Source: an uncultured Mailhella sp. (GTDB lineage: Bacteria; Desulfobacterota; Desulfovibrionia; Desulfovibrionales; Desulfovibrionaceae). From it: DNA of 43,954 nucleotides. The stretch is taken from assembly GCA_905192935.1 (NCBI GenBank), contig CAJJMX010000002.1, forward strand, positions 1 through 43,954. The letters run 5' to 3'. This document shows, in pieces, positions 35,942 through 43,725 of this stretch. The stretch's first letter is position 1. Each line of letters begins with the position of its first letter. The position numbers and the translations under genes were made by a program. Below the pieces are notes generated by a model. That model saw only the letters and a program-made list of their open reading frames with translations, was not told where the DNA came from and searched no databases.

Positions 35942-36802
35942 TCAGGCGTCGGCATGCATGCCAAGAAGCCGGTACGCATTCCTGTACAGAATTTTCTCCT
36001 TTTCTTCGTCGGTAAAGTCATACCCGTTCAAATCATCCACCGCATCCTTGATGCTGTAGCAGGGATACGCCGAGCCGAAAATGATGCGTTCGCAGCTCAG
36101 CCAGCGGCATCCGTTCGCGTACATCTCCCGCCCCGGCGTCCAGGGATTGTGCATGTAAAGATCGGGAATGAGCCACACGTTGGGATGAAGCGCCGCCACA
36201 TTGAAAATCTGCGGTATCCACGGATAGCAGGCATGGGCGACGACTATCTGAAGTCTGGGAAAATCATTGGCGATTTTCTGAATGTGTACCGGGTTGCTGT
36301 ATTCCAGTGTCGGCCCCTGATACAGGCTCACGGTAAGCACCACCGGCATGTCCGCCTGCTCGCACAGGGAATACACGGGATAAAACACGGCGTCGTCGGG
36401 AAGCCTCGCCGGATCGTTCCATCCAGGTTCCAGCGCCACGCCTTTAAATCCGTAGCGGAAACACTTTTCCAGTTCCTTGACGGCGGAAAAAATCCCGGAC
36501 GAAAGATCCACCCCGCCGAACGGAACAATCATGTCGGGATACGCGTCCGCCAGTTCCTTCACGTCCTCGTTGGAAACGGACGACGCCCTGTCTGCAATGT
36601 TGCGCGCCATGACGACGCCCTTCTCCACGCCCGCGTCCCGCATTTCCTGAAAGAACAGCTCCATGGACTTCTCATGGGCCGAAACCAGATAGGTGCCGCG
36701 CAGCGCCATGGGGCCGACACTGTTGCACACCGGATTAAATATGGAAAGATTTTTGAATCCCTTGAACGGCGGCCGGAGCCGAAAGTCAAAAATCATACGC
36801 AT
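35942..36802 (-). CDS. Amidohydrolase-2-fold protein without metal ligands
   Basis: The 286-residue protein follows the Amidohydro_2 (COG2159-type) TIM-barrel plan, but the metal site is gone. The usual HxH after the first strand is Arg8-Leu-Arg10 (FDFRLRPP). The His expected in PVVLTVS is Thr or Val. The usual FGSDxP Asp is Ala245 (FGSAYP). Only His190 (VVAHACYPW) remains. It is therefore metal-free, and either uses other chemistry, for example Arg-based anion binding, or is non-catalytic. It is last in the TRAP-GRE operon, 24 bases after the activase. Codons 1 and 3 are both ATG; GAGGAG spacing slightly favours the second (36796). Function unknown. Confidence 0.85.
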   Translation of the reverse strand: MRMIFDFRLRPPFKGFKNLSIFNPVCNSVGPMALRGTYLVSAHEKSMELFFQEMRDAGVEKGVVMARNIADRASSVSNEDVKELADAYPDMIVPFGGVDLSSGIFSAVKELEKCFRYGFKGVALEPGWNDPARLPDDAVFYPVYSLCEQADMPVVLTVSLYQGPTLEYSNPVHIQKIANDFPRLQIVVAHACYPWIPQIFNVAALHPNVWLIPDLYMHNPWTPGREMYANGCRWLSCERIIFGSAYPCYSIKDAVDDLNGYDFTDEEKEKILYRNAYRLLGMHADA

Positions 36803-36826
36803 TCTCTCCTCTCTGTTGCCGTAAAA

Positions 36827-37768
36827 TCAGGACACCAGCCGCTCGCCGAGCCTTGCCCCGGCCATCTTCCGCAAGTTCTCCATCCGTGCATTATCGAGCT
36901 TCACGTCTCCCATGGGGTACTCCCGGCCCAGCTGATAATATTTCTGCGTACCGAGACGATGATACGGCAGCATCTCATACGAAATACTGCGGCCGGGCAG
37001 CGTGTCGATGAAGTCGCAGATCTCGCGGATCGTCTGCTCCGAGTCGTTGAAGCCCGGAATGATCGGCGTGCGCAGAAGTATCGACAAGTCCTTGAAATCG
37101 GACGATACGCGTCTGATGTTCTCAAGAATCTGCGTATTGTCTGCGCCCGTATAGCGCTTATGAAGAGAGGCGTCGGTATGCTTGATGTCGAAGATAAGTG
37201 TGTTCAGATGCTTTGCGGCTTCATGCAGCACCTCATAGGGCGCCTGACCGCATGTTTCCATGGCCACGTCCAGATAAAGACGTTCCGCCTCCCGAAGCAG
37301 CGCCGTCAGAAACTCAGGCTGAAAGCAGGGTTCCCCGCCGGAAACCGTCAATCCGCCGGAACTTCTCTGATAGAAAACGGCGTCCTTCTCCACCTCCTTC
37401 AGCGCTTCTTCCACAGTGATGCGTCGGCCGAAAATCTTGAGGGCTCCGGCATGACACCGAGCCGTGCAGGCTCCGCCGCATTCCGCAAGACGGCATCCGT
37501 CTCTTGCAATCACGGGGAAACCGTCTTCAGAAAACGATATCGCCTTCTCGGGACACTTCTCCGCACAGAAGCCGCACTTGTCCTTCGTAAGACAGCGCGT
37601 GTTGTTGAATGCAAGCTCATCCTGCGGCAACTGCGACTCCGGATTGCTGCACCAGCGGCAGCGAAGGGAACAGCCCTTGAAAAAAATAATGGTCCGTATG
37701 CCCGGCCCGTCATGAACGCTGTATTTCTGAATATTGAAAATATGCCCTTCAACAAGCCTGTCCTGCAT
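36827..37768 (-). CDS. Glycyl radical enzyme activase (radical SAM)
   Basis: The 313-residue activase uses SAM and a [4Fe-4S] cluster to create the glycyl radical on the enzyme encoded just upstream. The radical-SAM motif CSLRCRWC places Cys33, Cys37 and Cys40, preceded by DGPGIRT. A ferredoxin-like insert carries two more clusters: Cys59, 65, 68, 72 and Cys92, 97, 101, 105, the long two-cluster type used with PFL2-like enzymes rather than with PflB. The SAM-binding GGEP is at TVSGGEPCFQPEF. AGGAGAAGG precedes the ATG. A hairpin separates it from the enzyme gene, probably keeping its yield below that of its substrate protein. Confidence 0.95.
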   Translation of the reverse strand: MQDRLVEGHIFNIQKYSVHDGPGIRTIIFFKGCSLRCRWCSNPESQLPQDELAFNNTRCLTKDKCGFCAEKCPEKAISFSEDGFPVIARDGCRLAECGGACTARCHAGALKIFGRRITVEEALKEVEKDAVFYQRSSGGLTVSGGEPCFQPEFLTALLREAERLYLDVAMETCGQAPYEVLHEAAKHLNTLIFDIKHTDASLHKRYTGADNTQILENIRRVSSDFKDLSILLRTPIIPGFNDSEQTIREICDFIDTLPGRSISYEMLPYHRLGTQKYYQLGREYPMGDVKLDNARMENLRKMAGARLGERLVS

Positions 37769-37783
37769 AAGCCTTCTCCTGAA

Positions 37784-37810
37784 GGGGGCTCCCTTCTGCA
37801 GAGAGCCCCC
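37784..37810 (-). promoter_or_regulatory. Hairpin between radical enzyme and activase genes
   Basis: GGGGGCTC and GAGCCCCC form a perfect 8-bp stem with an 11-base loop, beginning seven bases after the enzyme stop and ending just before the activase ribosome site. No T-run follows. It looks like an mRNA-processing or partial-termination point that favours the upstream gene. Confidence 0.7.
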
Positions 37811-37816
37811 GCTGCG

Positions 37817-40330
37817 TTACATTTCAGAATGTTCCGTTCTGGCAATCAGATCGTTCTGAAGGTCCGGAGTCAGATCAACAAAATAGGCGCTGTAGCCCGC
37901 CACGCGCACTATGAGGCTGCGGTACTTTTTGGGATCCCTCTGTGCGGCCAGCAGCGTGCCCCGATTGATGACGTTGAACTGCACGTGCCAGAGCTTGAGG
38001 TCGATGAAGGAACGGATGAAGTCGATCAGACGACGGGTTCCCTGCCTGCCTTCCACCGCCTTCGGGCTGAACTTGAGGTTCAGCATGCGGGCCGCTCTGT
38101 TGATCTTGTCGCGGTTCTTGGACGCGTCGTTGCTGAGCAGCACGCCCGTAGGACCGTTGACGTCGGCGCCGTGAGAGGCCGACGTGCCGTCGGAAAGCGG
38201 CGTCCAGGCCTTTCTGCCGTTGGCGGAAGCAGACACCACGCGGCCGAACGGCACATGCGCCGTCACCGGCACATAGCGCGTGTCCATGTAGATTCCGAGT
38301 TCCTTGCCGTATTTTTCAAAGAACTCCATGGTGTGACGTTCCACGGCATGACCTATGGAGTCGGCATACGGATCGTTGTTGCCGTAGCAGGGGCAGCTCT
38401 TCAGGAGTTCCTGCACGTCCTCGTAGCCCTCAAAATCGGCGTTCAGAGCTTCAAGCAGCTTGTCCATGGTCAGCGACTTGTCTTCGTACACCGTCTTTTT
38501 GATCGCCGCGAGGCTGTCGATGAGCGTGCCGTAGCCGATGAAATCCGCGAGGCCGCTTTCGTAGCCTTCCGGAATGTGTTCCGTATGAAGGTCAAGGCAG
38601 TACTTCATGCACAGATCATGCAGGCTGGAGCTCATGGGCACGGCAAAGAACTTCTGCCGCATCTTATTGATGATGTACTGAATATCCAGAGCTATTCTCA
38701 GATAGTTCGTCTGCTGGACCAGGAAGGCGTTCCAGAACTCCTCCCAGGTCTTCAGGTTTCTGGGATCTCCCGTTTCCACGCCCATGAGCTTGTCGCCGAA
38801 CTTCTTCATGCGGCCGTTGTTGAGCACAAGTTCCAGCTCGGCCGGAAGATTGACGTAAAGACCGCCGGACGTGTAGGTGTCGCGGTTGGGCATGCGCGTT
38901 TCCGTGCATCCGCTCACGGCGTAGTCGAAAGCCTGATCGAGAGGCGCGCCCTTGGCCGTCATGATGGGAATGATTTCCTCATCGTTGAACAGCTTGGGAT
39001 ATCCCGTGCCGAACTTGATGGTTTCGGCGATGTCGGCGAGGAAGCGCTCGGGAGAGCGCGCATGCACGCGGGCGGCAAGATCGGGATAATGCAGCGGAAA
39101 TTCCCGCTTGGACTTCAGGAACAGATACGAAAGATCATTGGTGGCGTCTTCGCCGGCCTTGTTCAGTCCTCCTATGGTTACGGCTTCCCAGTGCGCATAG
39201 CCCTGATTGAAGGATGTACCCTGCGCGGAAATGTACATTTCAATGAACTGGGCCATGCCGCACCACACGCATTCCAGAAGTTCCATGGCCTGCGCGTCGG
39301 TGAGCGTTCCGTTCTCCTTGTCCTGCTTGTAGAGAGGATACAGATGCTGATCCATGCGGCCGTTGGAAATCGTCGTGCCGGTGCGCTGCTCCAGGCGGGA
39401 GAACATCTGCACGAAGAACTGACTCTGAACCGCCTGATGGAACGTCTTGGCCGGATACGCCGGAACCTGACGGCAGTTTTCCGCAATGAGCAGCAGTTCT
39501 GCCCTGCGCACGGGATCCTTTTCCACGGCCGCCATCTCTTCGGCCTTTTCGGCGTGCCGTCTGGCCCAGAGCATGATGGCATCGCTCACGATGACCACCG
39601 CTTCCAGGAACGGACGCTTTTCGTGGTAGTCGGACGGGCTGTCGGGATCGAGCGCGTCGAGACGTTCCTGAGCCTCGCGACGAATATCCATAAATCCGCG
39701 GCGGATCACCTTTTCATAGTCATGCACCCACTGAAGCGAGGAACGCCAGGAGGCCGTTTCGTTGACGAGATATCGGGGCGTCGTGCCTTCCTTGTCGATG
39801 AACAGGATGTCGTGCAGTTCCTTGGGCACGGCCGCGTTGAAATTCTCGTGGTAGGTCTTTCCCTTCCAGTAGGGGCCTATTTCCTCCTTGATGACGTTCA
39901 TGGTCTCGGGCGAGATGAACGCCGCGCCGCCTTCTCGTTCTCCGAGCTTGTCGAGGAACGTCTCATAGAAATCGCCTTCGATTTCAGGATACAGAATGCC
40001 GTAGCGCCCCTTGCAGCCGATGCGTCCCGCCAGAAGCTGATAATCGTCGATGTAAATGGTGATGTTGCTTGCAATGTTGTAGAGCGCCTTTGCCCAGCGG
40101 AGATTCAAAGGCTGCCCTTCCGTCTCCTTCATGCTTCTGGTGAAGTACAGGGCCCGTTCAGCGTCGATGACGGGTTCAAGGCCGTCGAAGGTCTGAACGA
40201 TTTTGGCGATTCTGGGATGATCCCTGGTAAAAACGTCTTCGCCGATGCCGAGAATGCGTTTTTCCTGACCGGACAGAGCCACGTCTTCCTGACCGGCACA
40301 ATAGGGAGTACAAGCAGAGGTTTCCAACAT
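37817..40330 (-). CDS. Glycyl radical enzyme, putative organosulfonate C-S lyase (IslA/HpsG-like)
   Basis: The 837-residue protein is a PFL2-type glycyl radical enzyme. The thiyl Cys475 and general base Glu477 lie in SGCTETRMPN, and radical Gly812 in RVAGYSAYF. As I recall isethionate sulfite-lyase (IslA/IseG), its catalytic residues are Cys468, Glu470 and Gly805 and its sulfonate ligands Arg189, Gln193, Trp374 and Arg678; all seven recur here at +7 (Arg196, Gln200, Trp381, Arg685). IslA Phe682 would align with Val689, so the pocket may differ, as expected for dihydroxypropanesulfonate or another substrate. The product would be sulfite plus a carbonyl compound. AGGAGA precedes the ATG. TRAP importer genes lie upstream. 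Radical-enzyme call sure; sulfonate lyase likely; exact substrate open. Confidence 0.9.
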   Translation of the reverse strand: MLETSACTPYCAGQEDVALSGQEKRILGIGEDVFTRDHPRIAKIVQTFDGLEPVIDAERALYFTRSMKETEGQPLNLRWAKALYNIASNITIYIDDYQLLAGRIGCKGRYGILYPEIEGDFYETFLDKLGEREGGAAFISPETMNVIKEEIGPYWKGKTYHENFNAAVPKELHDILFIDKEGTTPRYLVNETASWRSSLQWVHDYEKVIRRGFMDIRREAQERLDALDPDSPSDYHEKRPFLEAVVIVSDAIMLWARRHAEKAEEMAAVEKDPVRRAELLLIAENCRQVPAYPAKTFHQAVQSQFFVQMFSRLEQRTGTTISNGRMDQHLYPLYKQDKENGTLTDAQAMELLECVWCGMAQFIEMYISAQGTSFNQGYAHWEAVTIGGLNKAGEDATNDLSYLFLKSKREFPLHYPDLAARVHARSPERFLADIAETIKFGTGYPKLFNDEEIIPIMTAKGAPLDQAFDYAVSGCTETRMPNRDTYTSGGLYVNLPAELELVLNNGRMKKFGDKLMGVETGDPRNLKTWEEFWNAFLVQQTNYLRIALDIQYIINKMRQKFFAVPMSSSLHDLCMKYCLDLHTEHIPEGYESGLADFIGYGTLIDSLAAIKKTVYEDKSLTMDKLLEALNADFEGYEDVQELLKSCPCYGNNDPYADSIGHAVERHTMEFFEKYGKELGIYMDTRYVPVTAHVPFGRVVSASANGRKAWTPLSDGTSASHGADVNGPTGVLLSNDASKNRDKINRAARMLNLKFSPKAVEGRQGTRRLIDFIRSFIDLKLWHVQFNVINRGTLLAAQRDPKKYRSLIVRVAGYSAYFVDLTPDLQNDLIARTEHSEM

Positions 40331-40350
40331 ACCAACTCTCCTTTACAAGG

Positions 40351-42204
40351 TTAATGCATGAGATTGGGAAGGAACAAGGAAATGGCGGGAACAAACGTAA
40401 CGAGTACCTGACACACCAGAAGCGCAAGCAGGAAAGGAACACACGCCTTTGCCAGACTTTCCACCGAAACGTCGCCGACGGAGGAGCCCACGAACAGATT
40501 GACGCCGATGGGCGGAGTGACAAAACCGATGGCCAGGTTGACCGTCATCATCACGCCGAAGTGGATGGGGTCGATGCCGAAACTGACGACGATGGGCAGC
40601 AGCAGCGGCGTGAGAATAAGGATGGCGGCAAGCGCTTCCATGAACGTGCCTATGATGAGCAGAACCACGTTCAGGATGACAAGGAGCAGGAGCTTGCTGC
40701 TGGTGAATCCCATGATGAACTCAGCCAGCATTTCGGGAATGGATTCTATGGTGATGATGTTGCCGAAGATGCCGGCCATGGCAAAAATGAACAGTACGTT
40801 GCTGCCGGTCATACAGGTTTCAACACAGCAGTCGAACAGCTTTTTGAATCCTATTTCCTTATAAACGAACATGCCCACGTACATGCCGTAGAAAGCGCCG
40901 ACGGCAGCCGCTTCCGTAGGCGTCATGATGCCGCCGTAAATGCCGCCGAGAATGATGACCGGAACCATCAGGGCCCACCGGGCTTCCACAAAGGCCCTGG
41001 TGCGTTCCCTGGCGTCTGCCGTAGTCGTGCCACGCCAGTTGTTCTTCCTGGATATCCACCATGCGACCAGCATCAGCGCGCCGCCGCAGAGCAGCCCCGG
41101 CATGACGCCGCCGGCAAAGAGCTTGGCAATGCTCTGCTGCGAAGAAATGCCGTAAATGAGCAGCGGATTGCTCGGAGGAATCATCACGCCGATGATGCCC
41201 GCGCAGGTGACGATGGCCACGCTGAAGGTTCTGCTGTATCCGCGCTCCACCATGGCCGGAATGGTGATGCATCCGATGGCCGCCACCGTGGCGGGCCCTG
41301 AACCGCTGATGGCGGCAAAAAACATGCAGGTGGCAATAGTGGCCAGAGCAAGCCCGCCGGTTTTGTTGCCCAAAAAGACGTCGGCAAGCTTAAGAAGTCT
41401 GCTGCTCAGGCCGCCTTCGCCCATGAACACGCCCGTTGCGATGAAGAAGGGAATGGCCATGATGGCCGAGTTGTCTATGCTGGTATAGGTAATCTGCGCC
41501 ACATAGTCGGAAGGAATGGTGTCGCAGGCCCATATGACGGCCAGGCACGAACATGCAATGCTGACGGCAACCGGCGTGCTGAACGCCAGAAAGAACAGAA
41601 AGTACACCAGCAGCACCGCGGGAGCGCTTTCCCAGTCTTCATAGAAAAAAAGAGGCGCAAGAATGGCGAAGGCCAGCACCAGACCGGTGAGCGCCGAAAG
41701 CACGCCGAATTCCCGGAGCGACTTGTAAAGCCGCTGACAAAGCCGCAGAATGACCAGTCCGAATCCGACGGGAAGTATGGAATACGGCACGACGTAGGAA
41801 AGATGCAGCGCCGCGGAATTCTGCGGAAAACGCTGAATCATGGCAATATGGTCAAGCCCCTTGCAGACGATGACGCCGGCCAGAACAAAAAACAAAAACA
41901 TGTTGGTATTGTCTATGATGGCCTTTCCAGTCCTGTTGAACATATCATAAAATACAGTGACGCGAATATCCTTGCTGTATTTTATGATAAGAGGAACGGC
42001 AAGATACGTTATCCATACGAATACGAAACGCGAGAGTTCCTCAGTCCAGACCACAGATCCGGCGTCACCAGAAAAAATATTGATAACGATGTATCGATAG
42101 ACTGATTGAAAAAATATGGCATGAATGATAATAATAAGTCCAATAAAAAGAAAAATTTTTTCAGCATTTTCATCAAGCCATATCAACGTCCGTCTTGCAC
42201 TCAT
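40351..42204 (-). CDS. TRAP transporter fused permease DctQM
   Basis: The 617-residue membrane protein fuses the small subunit DctQ (about 1-165, four helices, WTEELSRFVFVWITYLA) to the large subunit DctM (about 175-617). DctM motifs include AAISGSGPATVAAIG, IIGVMIPPSNPLLIYG and the second-half repeat GFVTPPIGVNLFVGS. TRAP systems import organic acids and sulfonates with a sodium gradient. It is followed after 20 bases by the radical enzyme gene and should deliver that enzyme's substrate. A GAGGGTG ribosome site precedes the ATG. The 255-base gap from dctP may let it be expressed separately. Confidence 0.95.
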   Translation of the reverse strand: MSARRTLIWLDENAEKIFLFIGLIIIIHAIFFQSVYRYIVINIFSGDAGSVVWTEELSRFVFVWITYLAVPLIIKYSKDIRVTVFYDMFNRTGKAIIDNTNMFLFFVLAGVIVCKGLDHIAMIQRFPQNSAALHLSYVVPYSILPVGFGLVILRLCQRLYKSLREFGVLSALTGLVLAFAILAPLFFYEDWESAPAVLLVYFLFFLAFSTPVAVSIACSCLAVIWACDTIPSDYVAQITYTSIDNSAIMAIPFFIATGVFMGEGGLSSRLLKLADVFLGNKTGGLALATIATCMFFAAISGSGPATVAAIGCITIPAMVERGYSRTFSVAIVTCAGIIGVMIPPSNPLLIYGISSQQSIAKLFAGGVMPGLLCGGALMLVAWWISRKNNWRGTTTADARERTRAFVEARWALMVPVIILGGIYGGIMTPTEAAAVGAFYGMYVGMFVYKEIGFKKLFDCCVETCMTGSNVLFIFAMAGIFGNIITIESIPEMLAEFIMGFTSSKLLLLVILNVVLLIIGTFMEALAAILILTPLLLPIVVSFGIDPIHFGVMMTVNLAIGFVTPPIGVNLFVGSSVGDVSVESLAKACVPFLLALLVCQVLVTFVPAISLFLPNLMH

Positions 42205-42459
42205 ATCACCCTCTGTAAAGTAGATACACAGAACAAAATCGATACATCATAGATAATCAGAACATCACAATATACGGCGTGAAGAATATCTCTTGAAGCA
42301 TTTTCAAGCATTGATGATGAATGATCGACCGACCAGTTCTGTTAAGTTCACGAGTAAAGGATTGAAAAGGGTATAAGACAAGACCCTCTGAATAATCAGA
42401 GAACAATCTCCCCGTTCACGTTCATGAAGAGAATGAACGGGGAATATGTTGCCGGAGTA
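42205..42459 (-). other. dctP-dctQM gap with palindrome
   Basis: This unusually long space within a TRAP operon holds no gene. It carries the post-dctP hairpin at its right end and the palindrome CTTGAA-GCATT-TTCAAG at 42292-42308, which could be a regulator site for an internal promoter. Composition is AT-rich relative to the core chromosome. Confidence 0.5.
42409..42443 (-). promoter_or_regulatory. Hairpin downstream of dctP
   Basis: TCCCCGTTCA and TGAACGGGGA form a perfect 10-bp stem with a 15-base loop, starting 16 bases after the dctP stop. No T-run follows on the minus strand. It resembles the intercistronic stems that protect binding-protein mRNA, giving more receptor than permease. 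Confidence 0.75.
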
Positions 42460-43485
42460 TTATTTCAGAGCGTCCATGAACAGCGCATAGGCTTCAGGAG
42501 AAACCTTGGAACGGAATTCTTCCCACACGGGCTTGGTGAGTTCCTTCAACTTAGTGAAGTCAGATTCAGAACACATGTTCATCGTCACGCCCTTTTCCTT
42601 CATTATTCCGTAGGCGTCTGCATGCATCCTGGCGCTGAGTGAACGTTCGTAGGACACGGCTTCCGCCGCCGCTTCTTCAATGATCGCTCTCTGCCCGTCC
42701 GTCAGCGACTTCCAGAGATCGAGATTCATGACCACGACATGTCCAGTATAGTTGTGTTTGGTGTCGAAAATATACTTCGCTATATCAGCAATGTCGCCGA
42801 GAGGAACAAGACAAGCGGTGTTGGCCCCCATGGCGTCCACGGTGCCCTGCCGCATGGCGGTTATGGTTTCGCCCCACGCCATGGGAATGGGATACATGCC
42901 CAGAGCCTTGGCCACGGCAAGTTCAACAACGGAGTCCGTGACGCGGACCTTCACATTCTTCAGGCCTTCAATGGTGGACACGTTCTTGTTGTGGAACTGA
43001 AAAGCCCGAAAGCCCAGCTCACCAAAATAGATGAGCTTCAGATTGATGCTGTTCAGAACCTTTTCATAATACTGCCCCAGCGGACCGTTATCCATGGCGG
43101 CAAACAGCTTTTCGAGAGCCTTGGGATCCATCGGATCAATGATGTAGGGCATGTCGAACAGCAGAAAGTCGGGAGCAAACAGGGAAAGATTGCTCGTAGA
43201 GATGGAACTCATGGAAAGACTGCCCTTCTGCGCCCCTTCAGTGGTGACGCGGTCGCTGCCGAGAATGCAGTCGCCGTACACCTTGAGTTTGATTTTCCCT
43301 CCCGATTTTTCTTCCAGGAGTTCACTGAACTTCAGGCAACCCAGCGACACCTGGTCTCCTTTGTTCATGGGATGACCGAGCCTCATGTTCAGCTTCTTTT
43401 CCGCAGCGTCGCAATGGCCGGCAACCAGCAGTCCGGCCAGTCCAAAACAAAGAGCCCCAAGAGCGAGTCGAAACGCAGACTTCAT
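42460..43485 (-). CDS. TRAP transporter solute-binding protein DctP
   Basis: The 341-residue periplasmic receptor has a signal peptide (MKSAFRLALGALCFGLAGLL, cut near CDAAE). DctP-family landmarks are LGHPMNKGDQVSLGCLKF, the ligand-carboxylate or sulfonate-binding Arg region VKVRVTDSVVE, and PMAWGETITAMRQGTVDA. It should capture the substrate of the downstream radical enzyme; family membership alone cannot tell an organosulfonate from a carboxylate. CAGGAGA lies before the ATG. It is first in the operon, behind a 240-base regulatory gap shared with a Crp/Fnr regulator gene. Confidence 0.95.
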   Translation of the reverse strand: MKSAFRLALGALCFGLAGLLVAGHCDAAEKKLNMRLGHPMNKGDQVSLGCLKFSELLEEKSGGKIKLKVYGDCILGSDRVTTEGAQKGSLSMSSISTSNLSLFAPDFLLFDMPYIIDPMDPKALEKLFAAMDNGPLGQYYEKVLNSINLKLIYFGELGFRAFQFHNKNVSTIEGLKNVKVRVTDSVVELAVAKALGMYPIPMAWGETITAMRQGTVDAMGANTACLVPLGDIADIAKYIFDTKHNYTGHVVVMNLDLWKSLTDGQRAIIEEAAAEAVSYERSLSARMHADAYGIMKEKGVTMNMCSESDFTKLKELTKPVWEEFRSKVSPEAYALFMDALK

Positions 43486-43562
43486 GTTTTTCTCCTGTTA
43501 AAATAACGGTTGAAGCCACTCCTTTCCTTGTCGAATTTCCTGCATGCATGAAATTCATCGTG

Positions 43563-43580
43563 TTGTACATTTAATAACAA
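43563..43580 (-). promoter_or_regulatory. Candidate Crp/Fnr-family operator before dctP
   Basis: TTGT-N10-ACAA (18 bases) has the half-site spacing of CRP and HcpR sites (TTGTGA-N6-TCACAA) but lacks the inner GA/TC pairs. It lies 78 bases before dctP, downstream of the end of the Crp/Fnr gene, and covers a possible -35 (TTGTTA, then TGAATT 17 bases on). The nearby regulator is the natural candidate to bind it. Confidence 0.35.
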
Positions 43581-43584
43581 GGCC

Positions 43585-43618
43585 AAAAAAAATATCGATA
43601 ACTTGTGTTATCGATATT
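43585..43618 (-). terminator. Terminator after the Crp/Fnr regulator gene
   Basis: AATATCGATAAC and GTTATCGATATT form a perfect 12-bp stem with a 4-base loop. On the minus strand it runs straight into a T-run, and on the plus strand GAGTTTTTTT follows, so it can act both ways. It ends the regulator transcript just before the dctP promoter region. Confidence 0.88.
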
Positions 43619-43725
43619 GAGTTTTTTTATTTTTTCAGAGCCCGAGGCTTGCCTTGCCCGCGGGTGGAAAATCTGCCGTTTGCCCAAGTATGGGGCAAAA
43701 CAATGAAAGCAGCTCTTCTCATTCT

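Noticed and set aside
35954..40354. Very long plus-strand open frame (over 1400 codons) opposite the radical-enzyme genes
   Set aside because: It lies antisense to three clear genes with full catalytic motifs, has no recognisable domain and is rich in His and Arg, typical of antisense frames in GC-rich DNA.
43591..43618. Perfect 12-bp palindrome near dctP as a regulator operator
   Set aside because: Short loop and T-runs on both sides make it a terminator for the regulator gene; an operator role is not excluded but not needed.
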